DNA of 30,532 nt, taken from the NCBI GenBank assembly GCA_964508895.1, contig CAZDWF010000029.1, forward strand, positions 1 through 30,532. The letters are read 5' to 3'. The position numbers and the translations under genes were made by a program. The notes under the pieces are model-generated. The model worked only from the letters and a program-made list of their open reading frames with translations, was not told the DNA's origin and ran no database searches. This document shows positions 1 through 7,700 of the stretch, piece after piece. This stretch comes from M55B132 sp964508895. Lineage in GTDB: Bacteria; Bacteroidota; Bacteroidia; Bacteroidales; B18-G4. Position 1 is the stretch's first letter. The number at the start of each line of letters is the position of its first letter.

Positions 1-1
1 A

Positions 2-1087
2 TATGACAAATGCCTTATCCTTACAGGCAAGAAATCTTTTATTTCTTCAAAAAGCTGGGAGAAGCTTCATAAAGCATTGAAAAAGGAAAAAATTTCTTTC
101 TTTCACGAAAGCATTTATATAGAACCCAATCCGGTAATTATTGATCAGATAGTTTCTGAATATAAAAATGTAGACCTGAACTGTATTATTTCCATTGGTG
201 GTGGAAGTGTCTTGGATGCTGGAAAAGCTATTTCAGTTATGCTTATGGAAGATGGATCCATTACTGAATACCTTGAAGGTGTTGGACATAAAGATCCTTC
301 AGGAAAGAAGATACCCTTTATTGCAATACCCACAACCGCAGGAACAGGGAGTGAAACAACAAAGAATGCAGTGATCACAGAAATTGGATGTGATGGTTTT
401 AAAAAATCATTACGGCATGATAATTTCGTTCCTGATATTGCAATTGTCGACCCTGAATTGTGTATCCCCTGCCCTCCCGGAATCACTACAGCATGTGGAA
501 TGGATGCCTTCACTCAGTTAATAGAATCATATGTGTCAAATAATGCTTCAATTATAACTGACGGACTGGCACTAACAGGATTATACCAGGTCGTACAAAA
601 TCTTTATGTTTCTTATGTTGATCCGGGAGATATTAATGCAAGAACCGGCTTATCATATGCGTCTTTGATTTCAGGTATGACGCTGGCAAATGCAGGCCTT
701 GGCACCGTACATGGTTTTGCATCATCCATCGGAGGATATTTTGATATTCCTCATGGGATTGTATGTGGAACGTTGATGGGAGAAGTTATCAGATCCAATG
801 TTGACTTTATGCTGGCCCACGATAGAAATAACCAGGCTCTGAACAAATATGCTCAGATAGGAAAAATGTTTCTGACTTATGAAGACAATGAAGACCCTGA
901 AGAATATTGCAGGCTTCTGGTAGACAAGATAAACATGATGATCAAAAGGTTTGAAATTCCTTCCCTGGGCAGGTTTGGAGTTAATGAAAAAGATCTGGAT
1001 AAGATAATTGCAGCAACCGGGCAAAAAAACAATCCTGTAAAACTCCCGGAATCAGAACTCAGAAAAATACTTCATAAGCGTTTATGA
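2..1087 (+). CDS. Iron-containing (group III) alcohol dehydrogenase, 5' end cut by window edge
   Basis: NAD(P)-dependent interconversion of an alcohol and an aldehyde or ketone, probably cytoplasmic. The frame is open from base 2, and residues read from there (Y-D-K-C-L-I-L-T-G-K) match the start of the family's nucleotide-binding domain. The TTG at 77 is therefore not the start; the gene begins upstream. In the visible 361-residue fragment, the GGGS dinucleotide loop is at 66-69 and PTTAGTGSE at 110-118. The metal site is Asp168, His237 and His251, with the last two 14 residues apart as in FucO-type enzymes. The fourth usual ligand, the His of DAxTH, is Gln172 (codon 515-517). The gene overlaps the next by ATGA, so the two are probably translationally coupled. 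Substrate is unknown; acetaldehyde, phosphonoacetaldehyde and other short aldehydes are possible. Confidence 0.93.
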   Translation, partial: YDKCLILTGKKSFISSKSWEKLHKALKKEKISFFHESIYIEPNPVIIDQIVSEYKNVDLNCIISIGGGSVLDAGKAISVMLMEDGSITEYLEGVGHKDPSGKKIPFIAIPTTAGTGSETTKNAVITEIGCDGFKKSLRHDNFVPDIAIVDPELCIPCPPGITTACGMDAFTQLIESYVSNNASIITDGLALTGLYQVVQNLYVSYVDPGDINARTGLSYASLISGMTLANAGLGTVHGFASSIGGYFDIPHGIVCGTLMGEVIRSNVDFMLAHDRNNQALNKYAQIGKMFLTYEDNEDPEEYCRLLVDKINMMIKRFEIPSLGRFGVNEKDLDKIIAATGQKNNPVKLPESELRKILHKRL

Positions 1088-2151
1088 ACAACATTCAACA
1101 TCCCACTTTACTGATTGATAAGCAAAAGTGTTTGAATAACATTTTGCGGATGAAAGACAAAGCCGTCAAAAATAATTTACTATTCAGGCCACACTTTAAA
1201 ACCCACCAATCAGGAATAATAGGTGAGTTTTTCAAAAAAGAAGGTATTGAAGCTATAACTGTATCTTCAGTACAAATGGCCCTGCAATTCATTTATGCTG
1301 GCTGGAAAGACATAACTATTGCTATTCCTTTTAATTTAAGGGAAACACATGTGATCAATCTTATTTCACAGGATGTAAATATCAATCTTCTTGTTGATTC
1401 AATTGAATGTATTAAGCATCTAAAACTGCATTTAAAAAGAAGAGCCGGATTATTCATAAAAATCGATACGGGATATCACAGAACAGGACTCATGCATAAT
1501 GATTACGATACTATTGATGAAATTTTAAGTATCACTTCAAGTATTGAGAATATAAACTTCAAAGGCTTTCTTACCCATGCAGGAAATACCTATGATGCGA
1601 AAAATAAAGAAGAAATCCTGAATATCTTCAGTGACAGTAAGCACAAACTACTTCGGTTAAAAGAAAATTATAAAGAATATCATCCGATTATATCCTATGG
1701 TGACACACCATCATGCAGTATAGCTGAAGATTTTGAAGGCATTGATGAGATCCGGCCCGGAAACTTTGTTTTTTACGACCTCATGCAATATGAACTGGGT
1801 TCCTGTACTTTTGATGAAATAGCCGTTGCAGTGGCTTGTCCTGTTATCAGCAAGAATACAGAACGTCAGGAAATTGTCTTGTATGGAGGAGCTGTTCACC
1901 TCTCTAAGGATTACTTGGTTAATACTGAAGGCAACAAAACTTACGGGCTTATAGTTCCCCTCAAAGAAGATTCCTGGGGAGCTCCTTATGTTAATACTTA
2001 TGTCTCTGGTATATCCCAGGAACATGGAATTATCTCTGCAAACAGGGAATTATTCGATAATGTTAAGATCGGAGATCTGATTGGTGTGATTCCTGTACAT
2101 TCGTGTTTGACGGCGGATTTGATGAAAGATAATCTGGTGGTGGTTGGGTAG
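1084..2151 (+). CDS. PLP enzyme, D-threonine aldolase / D-serine dehydratase-like (alanine racemase N-terminal fold)
   Basis: Fold-type III PLP enzyme of 355 residues acting on a D-amino or beta-hydroxy-amino acid. Known family reactions are D-threonine to glycine plus acetaldehyde, or D-serine to pyruvate plus ammonia. The Schiff-base lysine is Lys39 in RPHFKTH, as in the family. Near the C terminus, His339 and Cys341 in PVHSCLTADL form the HxC metal site of DSD1/D-threonine aldolase-type enzymes. The length fits the family (about 350-400). The ATG overlaps the stop of the alcohol dehydrogenase (ATGA, 1084-1087), so the two form an operon. One inferred reading is that the aldolase releases an aldehyde which the dehydrogenase then reduces. 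The exact substrate cannot be read from the sequence. Confidence 0.88.
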   Translation: MNNIQHPTLLIDKQKCLNNILRMKDKAVKNNLLFRPHFKTHQSGIIGEFFKKEGIEAITVSSVQMALQFIYAGWKDITIAIPFNLRETHVINLISQDVNINLLVDSIECIKHLKLHLKRRAGLFIKIDTGYHRTGLMHNDYDTIDEILSITSSIENINFKGFLTHAGNTYDAKNKEEILNIFSDSKHKLLRLKENYKEYHPIISYGDTPSCSIAEDFEGIDEIRPGNFVFYDLMQYELGSCTFDEIAVAVACPVISKNTERQEIVLYGGAVHLSKDYLVNTEGNKTYGLIVPLKEDSWGAPYVNTYVSGISQEHGIISANRELFDNVKIGDLIGVIPVHSCLTADLMKDNLVVVG

Positions 2152-2186
2152 TGGCAGGTTGCAAGATACAAGATACAAGCGGTATA
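2152..2186. repeat. Period-7 degenerate intergenic array (ATACAAG words)
   Basis: Begins on the base after the TAG stop of the PLP enzyme. Units are TGGCAGG, TTGCAAG, ATACAAG (twice) and CGGTATA, each exactly 7 bases. It is short, but it matches the 7-base period of the other intergenic arrays in this window. Confidence 0.5.
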
Positions 2187-2342
2187 CATCTGAACTTTAA
2201 CATAGGACCTATGCATGGTGCTAGCTTTGTCCCGTGAGGGACAATATATCGGTAGTCAGATATTTGCATTGTAGTTATTTAGTTCCGTAGGTACGAAATA
2301 TTTTTTATTTGTATATTTATTATTCAAATCAAATTGCCAATT

Positions 2343-3860
2343 ATGAAAAAAATATTTCAAATCATTTCATTTATTATAATTTTCAGTCCAGGTATTTCAA
2401 TAGGACAAAATGTTTTCTCAAATGTGTATGTTGACATGAATGGTTACACAGAAGTTCATTCAGGCGCTAATTCATGTGATGGAGGGTATGTACTGGCAGG
2501 ATATCATGAAGATGAAATGATGATATTGCGCCTTGATTCCATAGGAAACATGCTTTGGAAAAGAGCTATAGAAAATAATTATGACAATAACACAGGGATG
2601 ATTACTTCAACCAGGGATTCATGCTACATAGTTGTCGGAAATTTCTACGATAATAACAAATCCATAAATTACATACAGGCTGTGAAATTTAATGATAGCG
2701 GAGATACTCTTTGGGCATATGGATATAAACTTGACCAGGGGAAAGTTCCTTCCTCGGTGACAAGTACAAATGATGGAGGATTTATAATTTCATGTAACCA
2801 TAGCGTCATAGGTCCGTCAATAATTAAGATAAATGAATCCGGGGCATTGGAGTGGGCCAAGAACTATATTTGCGGATTTCTCGATTATGCCAGCGATATA
2901 ATACAAACTACTGATTCTGCTTATATTATATGTGGCAATACGAACGAGAATGCTTTTCTCCTGAAAATAGATCTTCAAGGCGATACCATATGGTCCAGAA
3001 GTTATTTCTCTGAAAACAATTCATGGACCCGGGCATATAACCTGGAATATCTTGACAACAGTATTTTCACCATTTTTCTCACAGATGATGATTGCTTACT
3101 TGTAAAATTGGATAATTCTGGAAATATCATCTGGTCAAAGTATCTCTTTACTTACTATAATAGTTGGTATCCGCGTCCTTACGAGGGATTTATTATAAAG
3201 AAAGATCTATATTCGGATTTAATTGTTGTAACTCCACCATTTGCCTATTTATTTGACATTGCCGGAGAGATCAAATGGGTAAGTTATTATGAATTATGGA
3301 AAACAGATGTCATTCCTTGTATTGACAAAGGCGGATTAGTAATAGGAAACGGGCCTATACCCGGTGTTGACAATAGTATTTACAACCAAACACACATTGG
3401 AGTTTACAAAACAGATTCAACAGGTGTTGGTGAATATTGCATAGGACCCACAATGATGGGGACAAGTTCATATGAATTAAGCGATACGTCAATAATGACT
3501 TATATTGAAGAAACAGGAGCACTCGAAAATTTAAACCCCGAAATAAATGATTTCCCCCTCTGGATAGATCCGGGATGTGTAACTATGTTCAGCAATACTG
3601 AAGAGAGAGATGAAAATAAAGAAATAATGATCTTTCCAAACCCTGCAAAGGATCACTTAAATATAAGCATTGAGAACTTTAATAAAGATCATTATATTTT
3701 AAAGATATATGATTCATTGGGTAGGCTTCATAAAACTCATACAGTAACTGAAGAGAAAACCCGAATTCAACTTCAGGAATTTCTGAATGGCATCTACTTC
3801 CTCTTTCTCGAATCAAACAACAAGATCATCTCCAAACAAAAGTTTATCATAGCCCGATAA
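2343..3860 (+). CDS. Secreted beta-propeller-like protein with C-terminal T9SS sorting domain
   Basis: Secreted protein of 505 residues, function unknown. The start was placed at ATG 2343 rather than an upstream in-frame TTG (2334), because the ATG opens a clean signal peptide (MKKIFQIISFIIIFSPGIS, then IGQ). The body holds about six repeats of the pattern 'DGG-Y-hydrophobic-G ... hydrophobic-K-L/I-D-x-x-G-x-x-x-W', for example ending in GNMLWKR, GDTLWAY, GALEWAK, GDTIWSR and GNIIWSK. This is typical of a PQQ/Kelch-like beta-propeller. Residues about 428-505 form a T9SS type A sorting domain: it starts IFPNPAKDHLNIS, has a central YDSLGR motif, and ends KQKFIIAR. The protein is expected to cross the outer membrane by T9SS and be attached or released at the surface. 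It stands alone between the PLP enzyme and dnaB. Confidence 0.88.
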   Translation: MKKIFQIISFIIIFSPGISIGQNVFSNVYVDMNGYTEVHSGANSCDGGYVLAGYHEDEMMILRLDSIGNMLWKRAIENNYDNNTGMITSTRDSCYIVVGNFYDNNKSINYIQAVKFNDSGDTLWAYGYKLDQGKVPSSVTSTNDGGFIISCNHSVIGPSIIKINESGALEWAKNYICGFLDYASDIIQTTDSAYIICGNTNENAFLLKIDLQGDTIWSRSYFSENNSWTRAYNLEYLDNSIFTIFLTDDDCLLVKLDNSGNIIWSKYLFTYYNSWYPRPYEGFIIKKDLYSDLIVVTPPFAYLFDIAGEIKWVSYYELWKTDVIPCIDKGGLVIGNGPIPGVDNSIYNQTHIGVYKTDSTGVGEYCIGPTMMGTSSYELSDTSIMTYIEETGALENLNPEINDFPLWIDPGCVTMFSNTEERDENKEIMIFPNPAKDHLNISIENFNKDHYILKIYDSLGRLHKTHTVTEEKTRIQLQEFLNGIYFLFLESNNKIISKQKFIIAR

Positions 3861-3862
3861 CT

Positions 3863-3897
3863 CCCGTCACCCGTTACCCGTCACGTGTCACGTCAAA
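3863..3897. repeat. Period-7 degenerate intergenic array (CCCGTNA words)
   Basis: Starts two bases after the stop of the upstream T9SS gene. Units are CCCGTCA, CCCGTTA, CCCGTCA, CGTGTCA and CGTCAAA. It is GC-richer than its surroundings, which makes the period easy to see. Confidence 0.7.
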
Positions 3898-3947
3898 TGT
3901 TGAAAACTAAATTTCCTCATTCCATTCCCATCTGCAATTTCATTTCG

Positions 3948-3955
3948 TAACTTTG
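3948..3955 (+). promoter_or_regulatory. Bacteroidetes -7 element (TAACTTTG) of dnaB
   Basis: TAACTTTG fits TAnnTTTG exactly and ends 4 bases before the dnaB ATG at 3960. No clear TTTG was seen at the -33 distance. If functional, the transcript would have almost no leader. Confidence 0.6.
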
Positions 3956-3959
3956 AATC

Positions 3960-5468
3960 ATGGAAGAAAAACTCACCAGGCAAGAAGACAAAGTCCGTAA
4001 AAGAATAAAAAGTTCACCAGGAGCCATATTAGGAGCTGAACATGGGAAAGTTCCACCGCAGGCAGTCGACCTCGAAGAAGCTGTCCTGGGTGCAATAATG
4101 CTTGAAAAAGATGCGCTTACAACTGTGATAGATATCCTTAAACCGTCAGTCTTTTATAAAGAATCACATCAGAAGATTTATTCTGCAATACATCGCTTAT
4201 TTGCCAAGTCAGAACCCGTTGACATTCTAACAGTAACCAATGAACTTAAAATCAGCGGTGAACTGGAGGTCATCGGTGGTGCTTACACTGTCACTCAACT
4301 AACAAACCGCGTAGCATCAGCTGCCAATGTGGAATACCATGTAAGAATACTTATACAGAAATATATACAGCGTGAGCTGATCAGGATCTCCTCTGAAATC
4401 ATCAAAGATTCTTATGAAGATACAACAGATGTTTTCGACATACTTGATAAAGCTGAGAAGAATCTTTTCTCTGTTAGCGAAAGTAACCTTCGTAGAAGTT
4501 ATGATGACATGCAGTCGCTGGTAAGGGAGGCTATTCAGGAAATTGAGGCAGCACGTAGCGATGAAGGCCATCTTAGGGGTATCCCTTCAGGATTCACAGA
4601 GATAGACAGGATAACATCCGGATTTCAGAAATCCGACCTTATTATTCTGGCCTCCCGTCCTGGTATGGGAAAAACAGCCTTTGCGCTTACTATTGCACGA
4701 AATGTATGTATCGACTTCAGCAAGCCGGTAGCAGTATTTTCTCTTGAGATGTCATCAATTCAGCTGGTAACCAGGCTTATCTCATCAGAGACCATGCTTG
4801 CATCAGAGAAGCTCAGAAAGGGAAACCTCGAAAATTATGAATGGGAACAGCTTAATGCAAAGATCAAAAAACTTATTGATGCCAAGCTGTTTATCGACGA
4901 CACCCCTGCCCTTACGATTTTTGAACTTCGTGCAAAATGTCGCAGACTTAAATCTCAGCATGATATTCAGATAATACTTATTGATTATCTTCAGCTGATG
5001 GTAGGACAATCAGAGCATAAAGGAAATCGTGAGCAGGAGATCAGTAATATTTCAAGGTCATTAAAAGCACTTGCAAAAGAATTAAATGTACCCATTATTG
5101 CTCTTTCACAGCTTAGCCGTGCTGTTGAGACACGTGGTGGTTCCAAGAAGCCTATACTCTCCGACCTTAGAGATTCAGGAGCGATAGAGCAGGATGCTGA
5201 TATTGTAATGTTTATCTATCGTCCGGAGTATTATAAATTAGATGAAGATGAAGAGGGTAATCCAACTAAAGGACTTGCAGAAATAAGTATTGCCAAGCAT
5301 AGAAACGGATCACTTGGAGAAATCCCATTGAAATTTATTGCGAATTTTGCAAAATTCGTTGACCTTGATGCAGGAGAACTTGATAACCTGGCTGATGATC
5401 CGGCTGCTGCTGTTAAAACATTTCCTAGCAAGATGAATGAGATGGAAGAGGAGGATATACCGTTTTGA
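3960..5468 (+). CDS. dnaB: Replicative DNA helicase DnaB
   Basis: Hexameric 5'-3' helicase that unwinds DNA at the replication fork and recruits primase. It has 502 residues, normal for Bacteroidota. The N-terminal primase-interaction domain is at about 33-135 (PPQAVDLEEAVLGAIMLE). The RecA-like ATPase domain follows, with Walker A SRPGMGKTA at 232-240, and Walker B IILIDYLQLM with the adjacent 'SRSLKALAKELNVPI' and 'ALSQLSRAVETR' motifs. It also has the conserved RDSGAIEQDADIVMFIYRP segment. The C-terminal acidic tail ends MEEEDIPF. No intein is present. The gene is not linked to rplI or other replication genes here. The start at 3960 is supported by the TAACTTTG element just upstream and the lack of an alternative ATG. 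Confidence 0.98.
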   Translation: MEEKLTRQEDKVRKRIKSSPGAILGAEHGKVPPQAVDLEEAVLGAIMLEKDALTTVIDILKPSVFYKESHQKIYSAIHRLFAKSEPVDILTVTNELKISGELEVIGGAYTVTQLTNRVASAANVEYHVRILIQKYIQRELIRISSEIIKDSYEDTTDVFDILDKAEKNLFSVSESNLRRSYDDMQSLVREAIQEIEAARSDEGHLRGIPSGFTEIDRITSGFQKSDLIILASRPGMGKTAFALTIARNVCIDFSKPVAVFSLEMSSIQLVTRLISSETMLASEKLRKGNLENYEWEQLNAKIKKLIDAKLFIDDTPALTIFELRAKCRRLKSQHDIQIILIDYLQLMVGQSEHKGNREQEISNISRSLKALAKELNVPIIALSQLSRAVETRGGSKKPILSDLRDSGAIEQDADIVMFIYRPEYYKLDEDEEGNPTKGLAEISIAKHRNGSLGEIPLKFIANFAKFVDLDAGELDNLADDPAAAVKTFPSKMNEMEEEDIPF

Positions 5469-5503
5469 TGAAGAATGAAGAATACAATTAGGAATTAAGG
5501 ATT
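5469..5503. repeat. Period-7 degenerate intergenic array (TGAAGAA words)
   Basis: Begins on the base after the dnaB stop. Units are TGAAGAA (twice), TACAATT, AGGAATT and AAGGATT. The word drifts along the array but the 7-base step is kept. Confidence 0.5.
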
Positions 5504-5554
5504 GGCTGCAAATAGCTAATTTTAAATACTTTAATTACCTTTAGTATCCATTTG

Positions 5555-5562
5555 TAACTTTG
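5555..5562 (+). promoter_or_regulatory. Bacteroidetes -7 element (TAACTTTG) of the PepSY-like lipoprotein gene
   Basis: Exact match to TAnnTTTG, 24 bases upstream of the ATG at 5587, giving a short leader. No convincing -33 TTTG was seen. It is the same octamer as upstream of dnaB. Confidence 0.6.
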
Positions 5563-5586
5563 TTTAAGTTAACTAAAACATAAGTC

Positions 5587-6114
5587 ATGAAAAAACTATT
5601 TATTCTATTACTTGCAATCTCAACAGTTGCAATAACTGCATGTCATAAAACAGACCCGCCTGCAAAAGTAAAAACAGCCTTCGAAAATAAATTTCCTAAA
5701 GAAATACAAGCCTGCTGGGAACAGGAAGAAGATGGAACATGGGAAGCACAATTTAATATGGATGGAAAGAAGATGGTTGTAGCTTATGACTCAGATGCAA
5801 ACTGGCTTGAAACAGAATATGAAATTTGCACAAAAGAATTACCAGACACTATTCTGTCAGTTTTGAAAGCTGAATTTGAAGGATTCGAACTTGAAAGTGC
5901 GGAAAACATTGTCACACCCGACTTTGAAGGTTATGAAGTAGAAATTGAGAAGGAAGATGAAAACGGAGATATTGAATATGAAGTCTATATTACCAAAGAA
6001 GGAAAAATAGTTAAAAAGGAACTTAGTGATGATGATGACGATGATCATGATCATGATCATGACCATGACCATGACCACAACCACGATAACCACGACCACG
6101 ATAATGACGACTAG
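5587..6114 (+). CDS. PepSY-like (BLIP-like) lipoprotein with Asp/His-rich metal-binding tail
   Basis: Lipoprotein of 175 residues, probably periplasmic or on the outer membrane. A signal peptide (MKKLFILLLAISTVAITAC) ends in a lipobox with Cys19. Two tandem PepSY-like modules follow (about 25-82 and 85-145), with the family's 'V-x-x-x-F-x-x-x-F/Y-P' start and 'G-x-x-x-V' end. Such double modules are common in small Bacteroidota periplasmic proteins, where their role is poorly defined. Residues 147-175 are almost only Asp (16) and His (9), an alternating D-H tail likely to bind Zn, Ni, Cu or Co. The tail is encoded by an expandable GATCAT/GACCAT repeat (6028-6111). It has its own promoter and faces sucC convergently. 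Metal binding is inferred from composition. Confidence 0.85.
   Translation: MKKLFILLLAISTVAITACHKTDPPAKVKTAFENKFPKEIQACWEQEEDGTWEAQFNMDGKKMVVAYDSDANWLETEYEICTKELPDTILSVLKAEFEGFELESAENIVTPDFEGYEVEIEKEDENGDIEYEVYITKEGKIVKKELSDDDDDDHDHDHDHDHDHNHDNHDHDNDD
6028..6111 (+). repeat. In-gene GAT/CAT microsatellite coding the Asp/His tail
   Basis: Hexamer-like GATCAT and GACCAT units, degrading to CACGAT and CACGAC toward the end, code for the D-H tail. Length change by slippage in steps of 6 bases would keep the frame and alter the number of His residues. Confidence 0.75.
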
Positions 6115-6123
6115 TATCTAATC

Positions 6124-6277
6124 AAAATCTCAAACTATAAATTATAAATTCCATGCAAAGAACAAATCACAATAATTAAATTACAAACCTGCAAAAGCTA
6201 ACATTTTGCACTTTTTGGATTTTGAATTTGTTTTTTGGAATTTGCCTGGAATTTATAATTTGATTTTTGAGATTTAT
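6124..6277. repeat. Long imperfect inverted repeat with period-7 arms, between convergent genes
   Basis: The left arm (about 6124-6166) and right arm (about 6227-6277) are reverse complements over most of their length. The shared core of the left arm is AAATTATAAATTCC followed by a GCAAA block. The arms also show the 7-base period, clearest at 6213-6275 (nine units such as TTTTGGA, TTTTGAA, GGAATTT, ATAATTT). The element lies between the lipoprotein gene and the end of sucC and could act as a two-way terminator; this is inferred. The stem is AT-rich. Confidence 0.6.
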
Positions 6278-6288
6278 TTTCAGTACAT

Positions 6289-7515
6289 TTATCCCAGCAC
6301 ATCCGCATCCTTACAATCTCCTTTTCCTCCGAGTACCTGGGTTACCTTTCCTGCAGCATCTTCCAATAATATTGCAGAAACTACCTTCAATCCTGATTTA
6401 TCAATGATATCTTTTCCTTCCTCTGCATTGGTTCCCTGGAGGCGAACCACGATAGGGATAGGTATATCTCCAATATTATTATAAGCATCCACAACACCCT
6501 GAGCCACCCTGTCGCAACGAACAATACCACCAAAGATATTCACAAGTATTGCTTTTACATTTGGATCTTTCATGATAATACGAAAAGCCTGTTCTACCCT
6601 TTTTGCATCTGCCGTTCCACCAACATCAAGGAAGTTGGCTGGATTACCGCATGAAAGCTTGATAATATCCATTGTAGCCATGGCGAGACCTGCTCCATTA
6701 ACCATACATCCTACATTACCATCAAGTTTTACATAGCTGAGATCATGATGAGAAGCTTCCACTTCTATAGGATCCTCCTCATTAATATCACGCATATCCT
6801 CAATATCAGGATGACGAAACAATGCATTATTATCAATACTTACTTTTGCATCAGCAGCGAAGATCTTATTGTCTGATGTTTTAAAGACCGGATTGATCTC
6901 AAACAATTCAGCATCAGATTCAACATAGGCTCTGTAAAGTGCCTCAACGAATTTGATCATATTTTTAAATGCTGCTCCTGACAAGCCAAGATTGAAAGCT
7001 ATCTTCCTTGATTGAAATGGACGTAAGCCTACTTTAGGATCAATAACCTCTGTAAATATCTGTTCAGGAGTTTCTTCAGCTACCTCTTCAATATTCATTC
7101 CGCCTCGTGGTGAATACATAATCATATTCATCCCTTTATCACGATTAAGTAAAACACTCAAATAAAACTCCTGTGGTTCACTTTCTCCCGGATAGAAAAT
7201 ATTTTGTTCTATCAGCACCTTTCTCACCAACCTCCCCTGAGGTCCTGTTTGAGGAGTAACCAGCGTCATCCCAAGAATCTCTTCAGCATATTTATCAATC
7301 TCATTTATGGTTTTGGCAATCTTAACACCCCCGCCTTTTCCTCTTCCTCCTGCATGTATTTGTGCTTTAACAGCCCAGGTGTCATAACCGGTTAATTGCT
7401 GTATTTCTTTTGCGGCTTCAACTGCTTTGAGAGGTGATTCAGCAACTATGCCCATAGGTACAGCTACGCCAAACTTTGATAGGATGTGCTTTCCCTGGTA
7501 TTCGTGTAAATTCAT
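6289..7515 (-). CDS. sucC: Succinyl-CoA ligase (ADP-forming) beta subunit
   Basis: Beta subunit of succinyl-CoA synthetase (TCA cycle), which converts succinyl-CoA, ADP/GDP and phosphate to succinate and ATP/GTP with SucD. It has 408 residues. The start was set at 7515 (MNLHEYQGKHIL, the invariant family N terminus); 22 codons of open frame upstream are non-conserved. The ATP-grasp domain contains VKAQIHAGGRGKGGGVK and LFEINPVF. The C-terminal ligase domain has GNVGCMVNGAGLAMATMD, NFLDVGGTA and VNIFGGIVRCD. The C terminus extends a little beyond the usual end (GGKGDCKDADVLG), making it longer than the roughly 388-residue E. coli protein. sucD is not adjacent, and the gene appears monocistronic. 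Confidence 0.97.
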   Translation of the reverse strand: MNLHEYQGKHILSKFGVAVPMGIVAESPLKAVEAAKEIQQLTGYDTWAVKAQIHAGGRGKGGGVKIAKTINEIDKYAEEILGMTLVTPQTGPQGRLVRKVLIEQNIFYPGESEPQEFYLSVLLNRDKGMNMIMYSPRGGMNIEEVAEETPEQIFTEVIDPKVGLRPFQSRKIAFNLGLSGAAFKNMIKFVEALYRAYVESDAELFEINPVFKTSDNKIFAADAKVSIDNNALFRHPDIEDMRDINEEDPIEVEASHHDLSYVKLDGNVGCMVNGAGLAMATMDIIKLSCGNPANFLDVGGTADAKRVEQAFRIIMKDPNVKAILVNIFGGIVRCDRVAQGVVDAYNNIGDIPIPIVVRLQGTNAEEGKDIIDKSGLKVVSAILLEDAAGKVTQVLGGKGDCKDADVLG

Positions 7516-7540
7516 TGCTATTAATTTATTTAATAAAATG

Positions 7541-7548
7541 CAAAAATA
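7541..7548 (-). promoter_or_regulatory. Bacteroidetes -7 element (TATTTTTG) of sucC
   Basis: On the minus strand this reads TATTTTTG, matching TAnnTTTG, 25 bases upstream of the sucC ATG. This supports the 7515 start, because the longer frame would start upstream of the promoter. Confidence 0.5.
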
Positions 7549-7589
7549 ATTTAATTCAGGGAAATTAAAAAAATACTTCATTGAGATAA

Positions 7590-7638
7590 TGAATTAAATA
7601 TTAATTAATACAGTGAACGGTGAACAGTGACCAGCATC
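7590..7638. repeat. Period-7 degenerate intergenic array (TTAA words then CAGTGAA words)
   Basis: Seven heptamers: three AT-rich (TGAATTA, AATATTA, ATTAATA), then CAGTGAA, CGGTGAA, CAGTGAC and CAGCATC. It lies in the divergent space between sucC and the LolD-type gene. The switch of word family in the middle while the phase is kept is also seen at 17961 and 21238. Confidence 0.6.
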
Positions 7639-7671
7639 AGTCTTTCTCAAAAATATTTAGTATTGTTTTTA

Positions 7672-7679
7672 TATCTTTG
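7672..7679 (+). promoter_or_regulatory. Bacteroidetes -7 element (TATCTTTG) of the LolD-type gene
   Basis: TATCTTTG matches TAnnTTTG and ends 21 bases upstream of the ATG at 7701. It supports 7701 over the upstream in-frame codon at 7620. Confidence 0.6.
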
Positions 7680-7700
7680 CCACTGAAATTAGATTCCTTT

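Noticed and set aside
5857..6099. Minus-strand frame rich in Val, Ile and Met opposite the Asp/His tail
   Set aside because: It is the complement of the GAT/CAT repeat and the PepSY modules, which have a signal peptide and promoter; the hydrophobic product is an artefact.
6206..6484. Plus-strand frame overlapping the end of sucC
   Set aside because: It lies over the highly conserved sucC C-terminal coding region and the inverted repeat; there is no promoter and no recognisable protein.
7516..7581. N-terminal extension of sucC
   Set aside because: The conserved family start MNLHEYQGK is at 7515, and the -7 element lies inside the extension.
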